Shown here: positions 8,574 to 16,389 of the stretch, one piece after another | Numbering within the stretch: the first letter of the stretch is position 1 | Layout: each line of letters starts with the position of its first letter | NCBI GenBank assembly: GCA_902623995.1 | Contig: CACNWE010000016.1 | Location: 1 to 34,476 of the forward strand | Direction of reading: 5' to 3' | Length of the DNA stretch: 34,476 nucleotides | Origin: an uncultured SAR116 cluster alpha proteobacterium | Lineage (GTDB): Bacteria > Pseudomonadota > Alphaproteobacteria > Puniceispirillales > Marisalimonadaceae | The notes under the pieces: generated by a model | Told to the model about the DNA's origin: nothing | What the model saw: the letters and a program-made list of their open reading frames with translations, nothing else | Databases searched by the model: none | Translations under genes and position numbers: made by a program

Positions 8574-8601
8574 TTTACATGTTAAAGAATTTTTTTATCA
8601 T
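8574..8601 (+). promoter_or_regulatory. Predicted sigma70-type promoter for the signalling module
   Basis: TTTACA (8574-8579) and TATCAT (8596-8601) are spaced by 16 bases, each one mismatch from consensus. They lie in the 89-base gap before the MBL hydrolase gene and would give a leader of about 17 bases. AT-rich sequence makes chance matches common, so this is a prediction only. Confidence 0.4.
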
Positions 8602-8624
8602 AGACTAATTACAATGAGTTTTGA

Positions 8625-9407
8625 ATGATTATAAATCATGGGGTAAGAGGATCAACACCAAATCCAAGTCAAAATTTTTTATTTTTTGGCGGTAATACTC
8701 CTTGTGTAGAAATTAAAACTCAAAAATATCAACTGATTTTTGATTGCGGTTCAGGGTTTTCAAAAGTTAATTTTTATAACGAACTTGAAACTATATTATT
8801 TATTTCGCATTTCCATCATGATCATATACAAGGATTAGCTTTTAATAATTATGATATTAACAATAGTAAAAAAATTACTATAACATCAGCTCATTCTAAC
8901 AAAACTGATACCTATAACAATTTAAGTGCTTATTATAGTAATCCTTATTTTCCCGTAAAGTTTATCGAAATTATTAATAGATTTAATTTTTTGGATTTTG
9001 AACAAGTTGTAAATAATTTTGAAGATTTAAATATCAATTCAATTGATCTCAATCATCCCGGAAATTGCTCTGGGTATAGCATTATAAGTAATAAAAAAAA
9101 GTTTTGTTATTTATTGGATAATGAATATGAAGATATTCAAGAAGAAAAATTAATTGATTTTTGTGATCAGTCAGAAACTATTATCTGGGATGGAATGTTC
9201 TTAGACAGTGAGCTTTTAGATAAAAAAGGTTGGGGGCATTCTAGCATTGAACAGGGCATTAATTTTTCAGATAAAATTGATGTCAAAAACTTCCTTATTT
9301 CGCATCATTCACCGTCTAGAGACGATAAAGAAATAAAAAATATAGAAAAAAAAATATTAAACAAGAAAGTAAAATTTGCATCTGAAAATGAGGTAATAGA
9401 GTTCTAA
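8625..9407 (+). CDS. Metallo-beta-lactamase-fold hydrolase
   Basis: A 260-residue MBL-fold protein. The N-terminus has the subfamily pattern RGSTP (8-12), GGNTPCVEI (22-30) and IFDCGSGF (38-45), and then the metal-binding HxHxDH motif as His62, His64, Asp66 and His67 followed by IQG. Later candidate ligands are the His in LNHPGNCSG, the Asp of LLDNEYED, the His in WGHSS and SHHSPSRDD. This branch contains uncharacterised hydrolases and is related to class II-type cyclic-nucleotide phosphodiesterases; a phosphodiesterase role is inference from the neighbours (cyclic-nucleotide-binding protein and cyclase). The stop overlaps the next start (TAATG). A five-codon reading frame (MSFE, 8614-8628) overlaps the start codon and may be a coupling leader or chance. 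No signal peptide, so cytosolic. Confidence 0.85.
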   Translation: MIINHGVRGSTPNPSQNFLFFGGNTPCVEIKTQKYQLIFDCGSGFSKVNFYNELETILFISHFHHDHIQGLAFNNYDINNSKKITITSAHSNKTDTYNNLSAYYSNPYFPVKFIEIINRFNFLDFEQVVNNFEDLNINSIDLNHPGNCSGYSIISNKKKFCYLLDNEYEDIQEEKLIDFCDQSETIIWDGMFLDSELLDKKGWGHSSIEQGINFSDKIDVKNFLISHHSPSRDDKEIKNIEKKILNKKVKFASENEVIEF

Positions 9408-9745
9408 TGGAAAAGACTAAGTATAATGAAAATCAAAGTGTTTTTAAAGTAGGAGAACTACCTGACAAAATGTATTTATTAGTCAAAGGTTCTGTAGGTA
9501 TTTTTCTTCCAACAAACGAAACTAAAAAACCTAATTTTATAATTCAAGAAAACGAACTTTTTGGTGAAATGGGTGTAATAGAAAACGAATTAAGGATGGC
9601 CACAGCAAGGTGTTTAGTAGAAAGTGAAATCATCTCAATTACCAAAGACGAATTTGATAAAAGAGTTAATGCTTCTGATGTATTTGTAAAAGGATGCTTA
9701 AAAGCATTGTCATACAGATTAAGGTCGGTTGAAAAAAAAATGTAA
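9407..9745 (+). CDS. Stand-alone cyclic-nucleotide-binding domain protein
   Basis: A 112-residue protein consisting only of a Crp/PKA-type cyclic-nucleotide-binding beta-barrel, with no DNA-binding helix-turn-helix and no other effector domain. The early strand pair shows the family pattern FKVGELPDKMYLLVKGSVGIF (13-33). The phosphate-binding cassette is intact in its key residues: FGEMGVI with Glu54 (ribose 2'-OH contact) and Arg63 in LRMATA (cyclic phosphate contact). It should therefore still bind cAMP or cGMP. The ATG overlaps the preceding stop by one base, and the giant histidine kinase begins 24 bases downstream. A single-domain sensor of this sort probably acts by protein-protein contact, possibly with the MBL hydrolase or the kinase; that is inference. 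Confidence 0.88.
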   Translation: MEKTKYNENQSVFKVGELPDKMYLLVKGSVGIFLPTNETKKPNFIIQENELFGEMGVIENELRMATARCLVESEIISITKDEFDKRVNASDVFVKGCLKALSYRLRSVEKKM

Positions 9746-9769
9746 GAAGAAGTTTGAGGAGTTTTATAA

Positions 9770-12700
9770 ATGGAAATTAATATCAAATTAGCTGAAAGTT
9801 TAATAGATGCATTTGATAGTGAAGAAACTGGTATAGTACTTTGGGATGCAAATGATAATATTGCTTACAGAAATAAAAATATTTCTGAAAGATTTATAAA
9901 GTTAAATATAGACTTTGAAGTTGGACAAAATTTTTTTGATAGAATTAAATTAATCAAAAAAAACAAGATAATTTCTTTAGAAGAAGTAAATATTCGTCAA
10001 AAAAACTACGTTACAGCAAAAAATACAGGAAAACCTCAACAATTTGTAATCAAAGGACCTACTGGTAGATGGGTGCAAATAAAAGACACTCCAACATCCG
10101 AAGGTAATATGTTAACATTAATGACTAATGTTACTGAAATTGTTGAGCAAGATCTTGAAAGAAAAAGATTAGCTAATGCAATAGAAAATGTACCCCTTAT
10201 AATACAATATTGGGATGAAAATGATAAATTAATTTTTGCAAATGCAAAGGCTGATGAATTACATGAACAATGGGAAGTTAATTGCAAATTTACAAAAGGT
10301 TTAGCATATGAAGATATGGTAAGAGCGCAGCTTTCAAGCTCAATATTTAAAATTCCTGAAGGAGAAACAATAGAAAGTGAAATAAAAAGAAGAAAAAATT
10401 ATAGAAAAAAAGTTTCGTCAAATTATAGGGAAGTTTATTTAGAAAATGGTAAAACTTGGTATGTAATTGATAAGAGATTAGATGATGGCTCTTTTTTAAG
10501 TATATTTAGTGAAATTACTGATATTAAAAATAAAGAAGCTCAATATAAACAATTAGCAGACGCATTAGATAATCTACCTATGCCAATGTTATTTTGGGAT
10601 AAAGAAGACAAATTAATTACATCAAATAAAAGATCTCGAGAATTTCAAGGAAAATGGAAAATAAAACTTGAAGATGGGATGTCATGGGAGTCAATGTTTA
10701 AAAAACAAATTAATGCAGGTGTCTATGTTATTCCAGAAAATAAAAGTATTAAAGATTTTACAAAGGAAAGATCAAATTTTAGAGCTGAATTAATTCAAGA
10801 TAGAAAAAGAGAAACACTTTTATCAGACGGCACTACTTTTTTTAGTAACGAAATACGTCTTGAAGATGGTTCAATGCTTAGTGTTTTTACAGACATTTCA
10901 GAGATAAAAGAACGTGAAAAATCACTAAAATTACTAAACGATGCTATTGAAATTATTCCTAATAATATGATGCTTTGGGACAAAAATAATAAATTAATAA
11001 TGGCTAATGCTAAAGCTAGAGATGACAATGCATCAAGAGGATTTAATCTAAAAAAAGGGGCATCACGATTAGAAATGGTCAAAAATGCCCTAAAAAAAGG
11101 TTTTTTGTCTGCGCCAAAAGGGGTTTCTCAAAAAGAATTTCTTGAAATGAGAAAAAAGCAATTTGAATCTTTAAAGAATCAGGAAGCTTATGAAGTGATT
11201 ATGAATAATAAATTTTATTTATTATCGTCATCTAGATTGCCAGATGGTTCAACGTTACAATTTGCAACTGATATAAATGATACAAAGAAACAAGAAGAAG
11301 AATTAGTAAGATTTAAAGATGGAATAGATCTATTACCAAACGGTTTAATGTTTTGGGATGCAGAGGATAATTTAATTGCTCATAATGCCAGTGCAGTTGC
11401 ATTCTTAAAAGATTTTAAATTTGATTTGAAAATTGGAAAATCAAGGGAAAAACTAAGAGAGCACATGATTTTAAATGGTTATGTTTCAGTACCTAAAGGT
11501 GTTAACAAAAAAGAAGTTTTTGAAAAATATAAAAAAGATTGGAAAAATTTAGTAGGCACAAGGACAAGGAGCAATAATTTTTCAAATGGAAAAACACTTC
11601 TTTTTACGGATACAAGATTACAAGATGGAAGTACTATTTCATTATGGACTGATATTACAGATTCTAGAAAACAAGAGGCAGAGCTTTTACGCTTGAAGGA
11701 TGGAATTGAAACACTTCCGAATGGTTTGATGTTTTGGGACGAAAATGATGATTTAATTGCCTTTAATAAAAGTTCACAAAAATTAACTGAATATTATGGT
11801 TTAAAACTCAAAATTGGAATGAATTTTAGCGAATTAAGAAAACACATGGTTCTAAATCACCAAAAACCACCCAAAGGAATAAGCATAAAACAACATTTTA
11901 AAAATAGAGAACAAGCATGGAAAAATCTAAAGGGGCAAAATATTAGAGAATCAAATTTTACAGATCATACTCTACATTTTACAGATACTAGATTAGAAGA
12001 TGGCAGTACAATTTGCCTATGGACAGATATAACCGATCTAAAAAAGCAAGAAAATGAGCTTTTAAGACTTAGAGATGCTATCGATATTTTGCCAAATGGT
12101 TTGTTTTTTTGGGATGAAAACAATAAATTAATAGCAACTAATAAATCTGCTATTGACCATTTAAAAGAATTTGGATTTGATTTGCGTCTAGGAGTTGACA
12201 GGTTTGATCATGTAAATCATCTGGTAGATCATAATTATAACGTTTTACAAAGTGGATTAGATAAAAAAACCCATATTAAACGTATGAAAGAAAGTTGGAA
12301 CAACTTTACTGGTCAACGAACAAGAGAAACAAAATTTTCAAACGGGTTATCTTTTCTTTTTACTGATACGAGACTAAATGATGGAAGTACAATCTCATTA
12401 TGGTCTGACATTACTAAAATAAGGCAAGTAGCAGACAGTCAAAAACAATTAATTGATGCAATTGATGTAATGCCTAACAGTATTTCTTTATGGAACAAAG
12501 ATAATAAATTGATAATGGCAAACAAGACATCAATTAATGACATGAAAAAACTGAATTTTGACTTAAAGCCGGGTATTTCAAGAATGTCGATGGTAAGAAA
12601 TGGCGTTAAACTTGGTTTATTTCCGATTCCAAAAGGAATTACCAGAAAAGCATTTTATAAAATGAAACAAAAAGAATATGAAGACTTAAAGGATGAAAAA

Positions 12701-15700
12701 AGAGATGAATTAGAACTAAATAATGGAAGCTTTGTTTTAAATATTACTAAAAGGCTACCCGATGGGGGAACTCTCCAAAATAGTATCAATATCACGGAAA
12801 TAAAAAAAGGAGAAAAATCATTAAAACAACTTCGTGATTCTATAGAAATTATACCGAATATGTTAATGTTGTGGGATAAAGATAATCATTTGATTATGGC
12901 AAATAAGGAAGCTAGAAACATACAAAAGAAAATGGGTTTTGATCTTAAACCTGGTGTCTCTAGGTGGGATATGTTGGATGCAGGTCTTAAATCTGGTTGT
13001 ATAGATACACCTGATGATACTTCACCAGCAGAGTGGATAAAAAACAGAAAAAAAGCAATGGTAAGTTTAACCACTCAAGAGAAGGTAGAAAGTGTTATAA
13101 ATCTTAAAAAGAAAAAGATAGTTATTTTAGGGACATCTACAAGACTTAATGATGGTGGAACATTACAAATTTGGACAGATATTTCAGAAATTAGAGAAAA
13201 AGAAAGACAAGTTGCTGAAAGTCAAAGAAAAGTAAGAGAAGCAGAAGAAAAAATATCTAATGCAATTAATAGTATGCCACACGGAATAACCATGTGGGAT
13301 AAAGATATGAAATTAGTGAGGATAAATGATTTCGGAAATAGAATCTGGAAAAAAGGTAAGATAAATTTGAAAGCGGGTTCTAGTTATGAAGATTACATGC
13401 GTCAATCAAAGAAAAATAAATTTCTAATTTTTGATAAAAAGTCTGATGAAATTGATTATTATAAAAATGCGGTAGAAAGAAGAAAAAAATTTAAAGGTGT
13501 TTTTACTACGGAAACACCTCCATTCTATGATGGATCAATTTGGCAATCAACTTCTACTAGACTACCTGATGGTGGAGTGTTTTCTATTTTGTCGAACATA
13601 ACTGACATTAAAAATAGGGAAGCTTCTTTGAAACAGCTAAGTGATGCAATAGAGGTCACACCAAATGCAATTTTACTTTGGGATAAAGATCATAAATTAG
13701 TTGTAGGTAATAAAACAGCAAGAGATGTTCAAAAAGATCTTAATTTTGACTTAAAACCTGGAATTTTAAGAAAAGACATGATTAATAACGTTGAAAAAAA
13801 AGGTTTAGTTGCTATTCCAGAAGGAATGTCAGCTGATGAATTTTATTCTCAAAGGAGAGTGGCTACAAAATCATCTAAAAACCACATGTATGAGTTGGCG
13901 TTTACAAATGGTACTACATGGTTAGTAAGTGATACAAAGTTACCTGATGGAGGTTTTTTGCAAGTTTATTCTGATATTTCAGAAATGAAAGAAAAAGATA
14001 AAGAAATAAAATTAGCACAAGATCAAATTAGAGAAACCGAAAAAAGAATGACCGATGCATTAAATAGCATGCCACATGGAATTTCTTTATGGAATAAAGA
14101 TGATACTTTAGCAATGAGAAATACACTGGCTTTTGATATTCATAAAGGAGCTGGCATAGATACTTATCAACCAGGTATTTCATATAAAGAACAAACAGAG
14201 GCGTGGGAAAAGTATGATTTTTTTGATTTTGATAACCAAGAACAAAAAAAGAAGTTTTTTAAATCAATTAAAGATAGCCGAAAAGATTTGAAAGGATCAA
14301 TGACAGTTGAAACCCCAAGATTTTATAATGGAACTTATTGGCAAGCTACATATAGACGTCTAGATGATGGTGGAGTTTTTACAATATTTTCTGATATAAC
14401 TGAACTTAAAACACGTGAAGAAGAATTAAATAAAACAATTAAGGAATTAGATATAGCAAGGGAAAAAGCAGATGCTGCCAACCAGACTAAAAGTCAATTT
14501 CTTGCAAACATGAGTCATGAATTAAGAACACCTTTAAATGCCATAATAGGTCTAACAGAGATGTTAAAAGAAGATGCTGCAGATGATGGCTTAGACGATT
14601 TTGAAGAGCCACTTGATAGAGTTTTTAATGCAGGTAAACATCTTTTAACACTAATAAACGATGTATTAGATTTATCAAAAATTGAAGCAGGAAGAGTTGA
14701 ATTATTTAATGAAACATTTGAGCTAAAACAAATTTTGGATGATGTTATTAAAACTTCATTACCATTAGCTCAAAAAAATGAAAATGAATTAATTATTGAT
14801 TATAAAACAGAGATTGATTTTGTTACTGCTGACCAAACTAGGGTTAAACAGGTTGTTTTGAATTTAATTTCTAATGCTTGCAAATTTACTGAAAAAGGTA
14901 AAATAACTGTTGGAGTAAACAAAATTTTACGTGAAGGTGGTGACCTAATTTCGATAGATGTAAGTGATACTGGTATTGGTATGTCAGACGAGCAAATGTC
15001 TAGATTGTTTAATTCATTTGTCCAGGCTGATAGTTCAACAACAAGAAAATATGGTGGAACAGGTTTAGGACTTACTATTTCAAAACAGCTTGCAATATTA
15101 ATGGGTGGTGATGTTATAGTAAATAGTGAGTTAGGAAAAGGTACAACTTTTACTGCAACATTTCTAGCAGACTTCATTGGTGCATCTGAAAGTGTAAAAA
15201 ATTTACAACAAAAAACTGGTTCTTTAATTGAAAATGTCATTACTTTGGAAAACAATACGGGAAAGACAATTTTAATAATTGACGATGACCCAACTGTAAG
15301 TGAATTAATGAAACGACAATTGTTAAAAGAAGGATATAAGGTAGTTATTGCACCAAATGGAAAAGATGGGATTAGCTTAGCACGTGATCTTAAACCTGAT
15401 GTTATTACTTTAGATATTCTGATGCCTGAAATGGACGGGTGGTCAGTTCTACGTACTTTAAAAGCTGACCCTGAAGTTTCTAATATTCCTGTAATTATGG
15501 CTTCAATATTAGATGAGAAAAATAAAGGATTTTCTTTGGGTGCTGCAGATTTTTTATCAAAACCTATCCAAAAAGAATATCTAATGAAATCAATAAGAAA
15601 TTTAATAGGTGATAAAGAAAATCTTAAAATTTGCCTTATTGAAGATGATGAAAGTTTAAGATTTACAGTTAAAGAAATTCTTGAAAAACAAAATGTTCAA

Positions 15701-16018
15701 ATTATTGAGGCAGAAAACGGCAAAGTTGGAATGAATATTTTACAGAATGAAGAAATAAAACCTGATTTAATTTTGTTAGATTTGATGATGCCGGTAATGA
15801 ATGGTTTTGAATTTTTAAAAGCTATAAGAGAAACTGAATTAAATTCAATTCCAATTTTAGTTTTGACTGGAGCAGAATTAAGTGAAGATGAAAAGAAATT
15901 CTTGTCAGGGGAAACACAAAGAATACTCGAAAAAAGTGAAGATACAATGTCTACAATCGTTAATGAGGTAAGTAATGTTATTAAGGCTTCTTCATTTAAA
16001 AATGGAGATAACAAATGA
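9770..16018 (+). CDS. Giant soluble hybrid histidine kinase: 12 PAS, HisKA, HATPase, two REC
   Basis: A 2082-residue cytosolic hybrid kinase with no transmembrane segment or signal peptide. Twelve PAS_7-like domains fill residues 10 to about 1550; their central Trp of the (L/F)W(D/N) motif falls at 25, 148, 276, 403, 529, 656, 781, 908, 1035, 1176, 1304 and 1441. Then come HisKA with phospho-acceptor His1583 (NMSHELRTP), an HATPase with N-box near Asn1698-1702 (NLISNACKF), G1 box Asp1733 (DTGIGM) and G2 box from Gly1762 (GGTGLGL), receiver 1 with Asp1882 (LDILMPEMDG, SKP lysine) and receiver 2 with Asp2004 (LDLMMPVMNG). All catalytic residues are present, so it should autophosphorylate. GAGGAG at 9756-9761 is a strong ribosome binding site. 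The stop overlaps the next ATG (ATGA). No Hpt domain is seen here. The signal sensed by the PAS domains is unknown. Confidence 0.95.
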   Translation: MEINIKLAESLIDAFDSEETGIVLWDANDNIAYRNKNISERFIKLNIDFEVGQNFFDRIKLIKKNKIISLEEVNIRQKNYVTAKNTGKPQQFVIKGPTGRWVQIKDTPTSEGNMLTLMTNVTEIVEQDLERKRLANAIENVPLIIQYWDENDKLIFANAKADELHEQWEVNCKFTKGLAYEDMVRAQLSSSIFKIPEGETIESEIKRRKNYRKKVSSNYREVYLENGKTWYVIDKRLDDGSFLSIFSEITDIKNKEAQYKQLADALDNLPMPMLFWDKEDKLITSNKRSREFQGKWKIKLEDGMSWESMFKKQINAGVYVIPENKSIKDFTKERSNFRAELIQDRKRETLLSDGTTFFSNEIRLEDGSMLSVFTDISEIKEREKSLKLLNDAIEIIPNNMMLWDKNNKLIMANAKARDDNASRGFNLKKGASRLEMVKNALKKGFLSAPKGVSQKEFLEMRKKQFESLKNQEAYEVIMNNKFYLLSSSRLPDGSTLQFATDINDTKKQEEELVRFKDGIDLLPNGLMFWDAEDNLIAHNASAVAFLKDFKFDLKIGKSREKLREHMILNGYVSVPKGVNKKEVFEKYKKDWKNLVGTRTRSNNFSNGKTLLFTDTRLQDGSTISLWTDITDSRKQEAELLRLKDGIETLPNGLMFWDENDDLIAFNKSSQKLTEYYGLKLKIGMNFSELRKHMVLNHQKPPKGISIKQHFKNREQAWKNLKGQNIRESNFTDHTLHFTDTRLEDGSTICLWTDITDLKKQENELLRLRDAIDILPNGLFFWDENNKLIATNKSAIDHLKEFGFDLRLGVDRFDHVNHLVDHNYNVLQSGLDKKTHIKRMKESWNNFTGQRTRETKFSNGLSFLFTDTRLNDGSTISLWSDITKIRQVADSQKQLIDAIDVMPNSISLWNKDNKLIMANKTSINDMKKLNFDLKPGISRMSMVRNGVKLGLFPIPKGITRKAFYKMKQKEYEDLKDEKRDELELNNGSFVLNITKRLPDGGTLQNSINITEIKKGEKSLKQLRDSIEIIPNMLMLWDKDNHLIMANKEARNIQKKMGFDLKPGVSRWDMLDAGLKSGCIDTPDDTSPAEWIKNRKKAMVSLTTQEKVESVINLKKKKIVILGTSTRLNDGGTLQIWTDISEIREKERQVAESQRKVREAEEKISNAINSMPHGITMWDKDMKLVRINDFGNRIWKKGKINLKAGSSYEDYMRQSKKNKFLIFDKKSDEIDYYKNAVERRKKFKGVFTTETPPFYDGSIWQSTSTRLPDGGVFSILSNITDIKNREASLKQLSDAIEVTPNAILLWDKDHKLVVGNKTARDVQKDLNFDLKPGILRKDMINNVEKKGLVAIPEGMSADEFYSQRRVATKSSKNHMYELAFTNGTTWLVSDTKLPDGGFLQVYSDISEMKEKDKEIKLAQDQIRETEKRMTDALNSMPHGISLWNKDDTLAMRNTLAFDIHKGAGIDTYQPGISYKEQTEAWEKYDFFDFDNQEQKKKFFKSIKDSRKDLKGSMTVETPRFYNGTYWQATYRRLDDGGVFTIFSDITELKTREEELNKTIKELDIAREKADAANQTKSQFLANMSHELRTPLNAIIGLTEMLKEDAADDGLDDFEEPLDRVFNAGKHLLTLINDVLDLSKIEAGRVELFNETFELKQILDDVIKTSLPLAQKNENELIIDYKTEIDFVTADQTRVKQVVLNLISNACKFTEKGKITVGVNKILREGGDLISIDVSDTGIGMSDEQMSRLFNSFVQADSSTTRKYGGTGLGLTISKQLAILMGGDVIVNSELGKGTTFTATFLADFIGASESVKNLQQKTGSLIENVITLENNTGKTILIIDDDPTVSELMKRQLLKEGYKVVIAPNGKDGISLARDLKPDVITLDILMPEMDGWSVLRTLKADPEVSNIPVIMASILDEKNKGFSLGAADFLSKPIQKEYLMKSIRNLIGDKENLKICLIEDDESLRFTVKEILEKQNVQIIEAENGKVGMNILQNEEIKPDLILLDLMMPVMNGFEFLKAIRETELNSIPILVLTGAELSEDEKKFLSGETQRILEKSEDTMSTIVNEVSNVIKASSFKNGDNK
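9797..14425 (+). repeat. Twelve-fold tandem PAS array inside the hybrid kinase gene
   Basis: Each unit begins with a helix of the form L-x-x-A-I-x-x-x-P-N, then (L/F)W(D/N)-K-D/E-x-x-L-I-x-x-N, and ends with R-L-x-D-G-x-x-L/I-x-x-x-(T/S)DI(T/S). Spacing of the marker Trp is 123, 128, 127, 126, 127, 125, 127, 127, 141, 128 and 137 residues. The two longer intervals contain charged coiled-coil linkers (before units 10 and 12). Units fall into groups by sequence: 3/4/8/9/11, 5/6/7 and 10/12; units 1 and 2 are the most divergent. Confidence 0.93.
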
Positions 16019-16389
16019 CAAAGATTTTATATGTAGAAGACAACGAAGACAATGTTTATATGTTATCAAGACGTTTAAAAAGGAAAGGTTTTGAAATAGT
16101 TATTGCTGTTGACGGAGAACAGGGTGTTGAAATGGCATCTTCAGAAAAACCAGATCTTATATTAATGGACTTAAGTTTGCCTAAAATGGATGGATGGACT
16201 GCAACCAAACACATTAAAAGTAATGATAAGCTTAAATCAATTCCTATAATTGCTCTATCAGCACATGCAATGGAAGAACATAAACAAAGAGCACTTGATA
16301 GTGGATGTAATGATTATGATACAAAACCAGTAGATATCGATAGGCTATTATCTAAAATATCAGAGCAATTAGGTACTAAAAATGATTAA
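16015..16389 (+). CDS. Single-domain response regulator (DivK-like receiver)
   Basis: A 124-residue stand-alone receiver domain. The acidic pair is Glu8-Asp9 (YVEDNEDN), the phospho-acceptor Asp52 (LMDLSLPKMDGW), the switch Ser82 (ALSAHA) and conserved Lys104 (TKPVD). The YVEDNEDN start and LSAHAM segment match the DivK/phosphorelay-type single receivers of alphaproteobacteria. There is no output domain, so it probably shuttles phosphate or acts by binding a partner. Its ATG overlaps the stop of the kinase gene as ATGA, with GGAG just upstream, and its own end overlaps the next gene by 8 bases. It should be a direct partner of the hybrid kinase. Confidence 0.93.
   Translation: MTKILYVEDNEDNVYMLSRRLKRKGFEIVIAVDGEQGVEMASSEKPDLILMDLSLPKMDGWTATKHIKSNDKLKSIPIIALSAHAMEEHKQRALDSGCNDYDTKPVDIDRLLSKISEQLGTKND

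Noticed and set aside
8614-8628. Five-codon open frame (MSFE) overlapping the MBL hydrolase start
   Set aside because: Too short to support as a gene; could be a coupling leader, but there is no clear ribosome binding site.
14800-15255. 151-codon minus-strand frame under the kinase HATPase region
   Set aside because: It is antisense to well-conserved catalytic motifs, has no ribosome binding site and no recognisable protein features. The same holds for the other antisense frames in the kinase gene (10036, 10795, 12886, 15697).
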